DNA from: Glandiceps talaboti
Lineage: Eukaryota > Hemichordata > Enteropneusta > Spengelidae
DNA: 64,000 nucleotides
Assembly: GCF_964340395.1 (NCBI RefSeq)
Contig: NC_135564.1
Coordinates: 15,317,012-15,381,011, forward strand
Direction of reading: 5' to 3'
Shown: positions 62,890-64,000 of the stretch, piece after piece
Position numbering within the stretch: the first letter of the stretch is position 1
How the letters are laid out: each line of letters starts with the position of its first letter
The notes under the pieces: model-generated
What the model saw: the letters and a program-made list of their open reading frames with translations, nothing else
Database searches by the model: none
Told to the model about the DNA's origin: nothing
Made by a program: the position numbers and the translations under genes

Positions 62890-64000
62890 CAAACACCAAT
62901 CATCACTGACAACTACAAGTTTATTTGACATTTTAAACAATGGAAATATGGGAAAACATTTAACAAAATATACATTTTGAAAAATTTTCTCAAAAGAGAA
63001 ATATCATACTTTCTTCAAATGTTTTTGTCTGAAAGAAATAAAAAAAAACAATTCCTTTGGTATACAAAGGTGTATCTGGTAAAAGTGAGGATAATTATCT
63101 CAGCTGCAGTAAACACTTACAAACTTTCATTCATCTTGAGTAAATATCTTTAAAATATGTGACCTGATCAAAATCACATGTACACATAATATGTCATGTG
63201 ATCAAATAGAGACCATCCCTTTACATCACCACCAACCACTCCATTGCATTATTAAAGTCACATGACTGATTTCAACACCTGTCACGTGATCAAAGTGAAA
63301 CTCTCCTTAAATTACATCACCAACAACCACCTGTGCCCATTAAAAACTTCCATCAAAGTCACATGACTGATCAAAATCACATGACATCACATCAATGCTG
63401 TGTCATCAACCCTGGCAGCCTTACCCAATAAAAAACGTGCATTAAATTCACTCAATCATGTCATGTGATCAACCCTTGCCCAATAAAAACTTGCGGTCAA
63501 AAGACCGATCAAAATCACACGGCAACTTATCAGTGGCATGTGATTACCATGTCGCATGACTATCTTTACCCAATGAAAATTCTTATCCAAGTCACATGAC
63601 TGATCAAAGTGTCAAATTTCAGGCACTGTATTTCAATATGGAATGCAAATAAACATGTTTTATAAAACAAAAACAATTTGGTTTCAGCTCTTTGTCTTTA
63701 AATCTGTAACAAACGTAACTCTTTCAAAAAGACGTCAAGATACATTTCAAAATTTGAAATTTCATCTGCTCTTCCCTCTTTCAATATTTGGGTTTCATGC
63801 ATGTTTTACCCATACAAATTTTAATCAAACAACATCATAATATGCCTGTCGTTCAAACAAACCAGTTTGTTTATGATCGTGGTTGTTCTTCGTTCACTTT
63901 TTCAACAAAAATGACAACATAATAAGTTTTTTCTCTCTCAGAATAACATTGGAAATATCATTTCAGATGATGTAGATGACTGACAAAAAACTGCTTCGAA
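62890..64000. other. Window end: possible 3' UTR of a minus-strand gene, and a motif-rich repeat
   Basis: A minus-strand AATAAA occurs at about 62921-62926, so a minus-strand gene entering from beyond the window could end here; there is no coding evidence for it. Positions 63160-63610 hold a diverged array of about four 110-bp units (cccaataaaaacttgc, agtcacatgactgatcaaa). No exon is visible from 63610 to 64000. Confidence 0.35.
63160..63610 (+). repeat. Diverged repeat rich in GTCACATGAC sites
   Basis: GTCACATGAC is exact at 63257-63266, 63358-63367 and 63591-63600. Close variants are GTCATGTGAT at 63193 and 63460, GTCACGTGAT at 63281 and TCACATGAC at 63377, most followed or preceded by tgatca or gatcaa. 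The motif is the ten-base M-box type recognised by MITF/TFE-family bHLH-zipper factors. Confidence 0.6.

Overview
The window is AT-rich nuclear DNA from an animal. It has spliced genes with GT-AG introns of 0.1 to 11 kb, coding exons clearly richer in GC than their flanks, and a heavy load of microsatellites, minisatellites, short inverted-repeat elements and decayed LINE fragments. The repeat style suggests a marine invertebrate. I cannot name the phylum from sequence alone. Nothing prokaryotic, viral or CRISPR-like is present.

Layout. (1) 4935-9005, plus strand: the last five coding exons of LZTFL1, a BBSome regulator; its 5' part lies before the window. (2) 15584-20858, plus strand: a complete six-exon gene for a 530-residue F-box/WD-repeat protein, probably an SCF ubiquitin ligase substrate receptor. 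(3) 27485-53982, minus strand: a complete 13-coding-exon transglutaminase gene of 751 residues, with an intact Cys-His-Asp triad and an N-terminal MGC acylation signal that predicts membrane attachment. It is tail-to-tail with the F-box gene. (4) 60636-61434, plus strand: the last two exons of an unrecognised gene, with an ambiguous coding-like segment just upstream at 60334-60433. All reading frames were joined by hand across the splice sites and stay open from start to stop in genes 2 and 3.

The space between exons is mostly repeats: inverted-repeat (MITE-like) families with two or three copies each in the window, foldback elements, LINE 3' ends with (TGAT)n or (TAC)n tails, poly(G)/poly(C) runs, and long tandem arrays.

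The most interesting pattern is that two tandem arrays, and possibly a third, are built from a unit that crosses an exon edge. In the F-box gene six extra copies of the 3' splice site plus the first 44 nt of exon 2 stand directly before the true exon. In the transglutaminase gene about 19 copies of the last acceptor plus 13 nt of exon 13 fill the last intron. A third, less certain case is at 59993-60341. These arrays are ladders of decoy splice sites.
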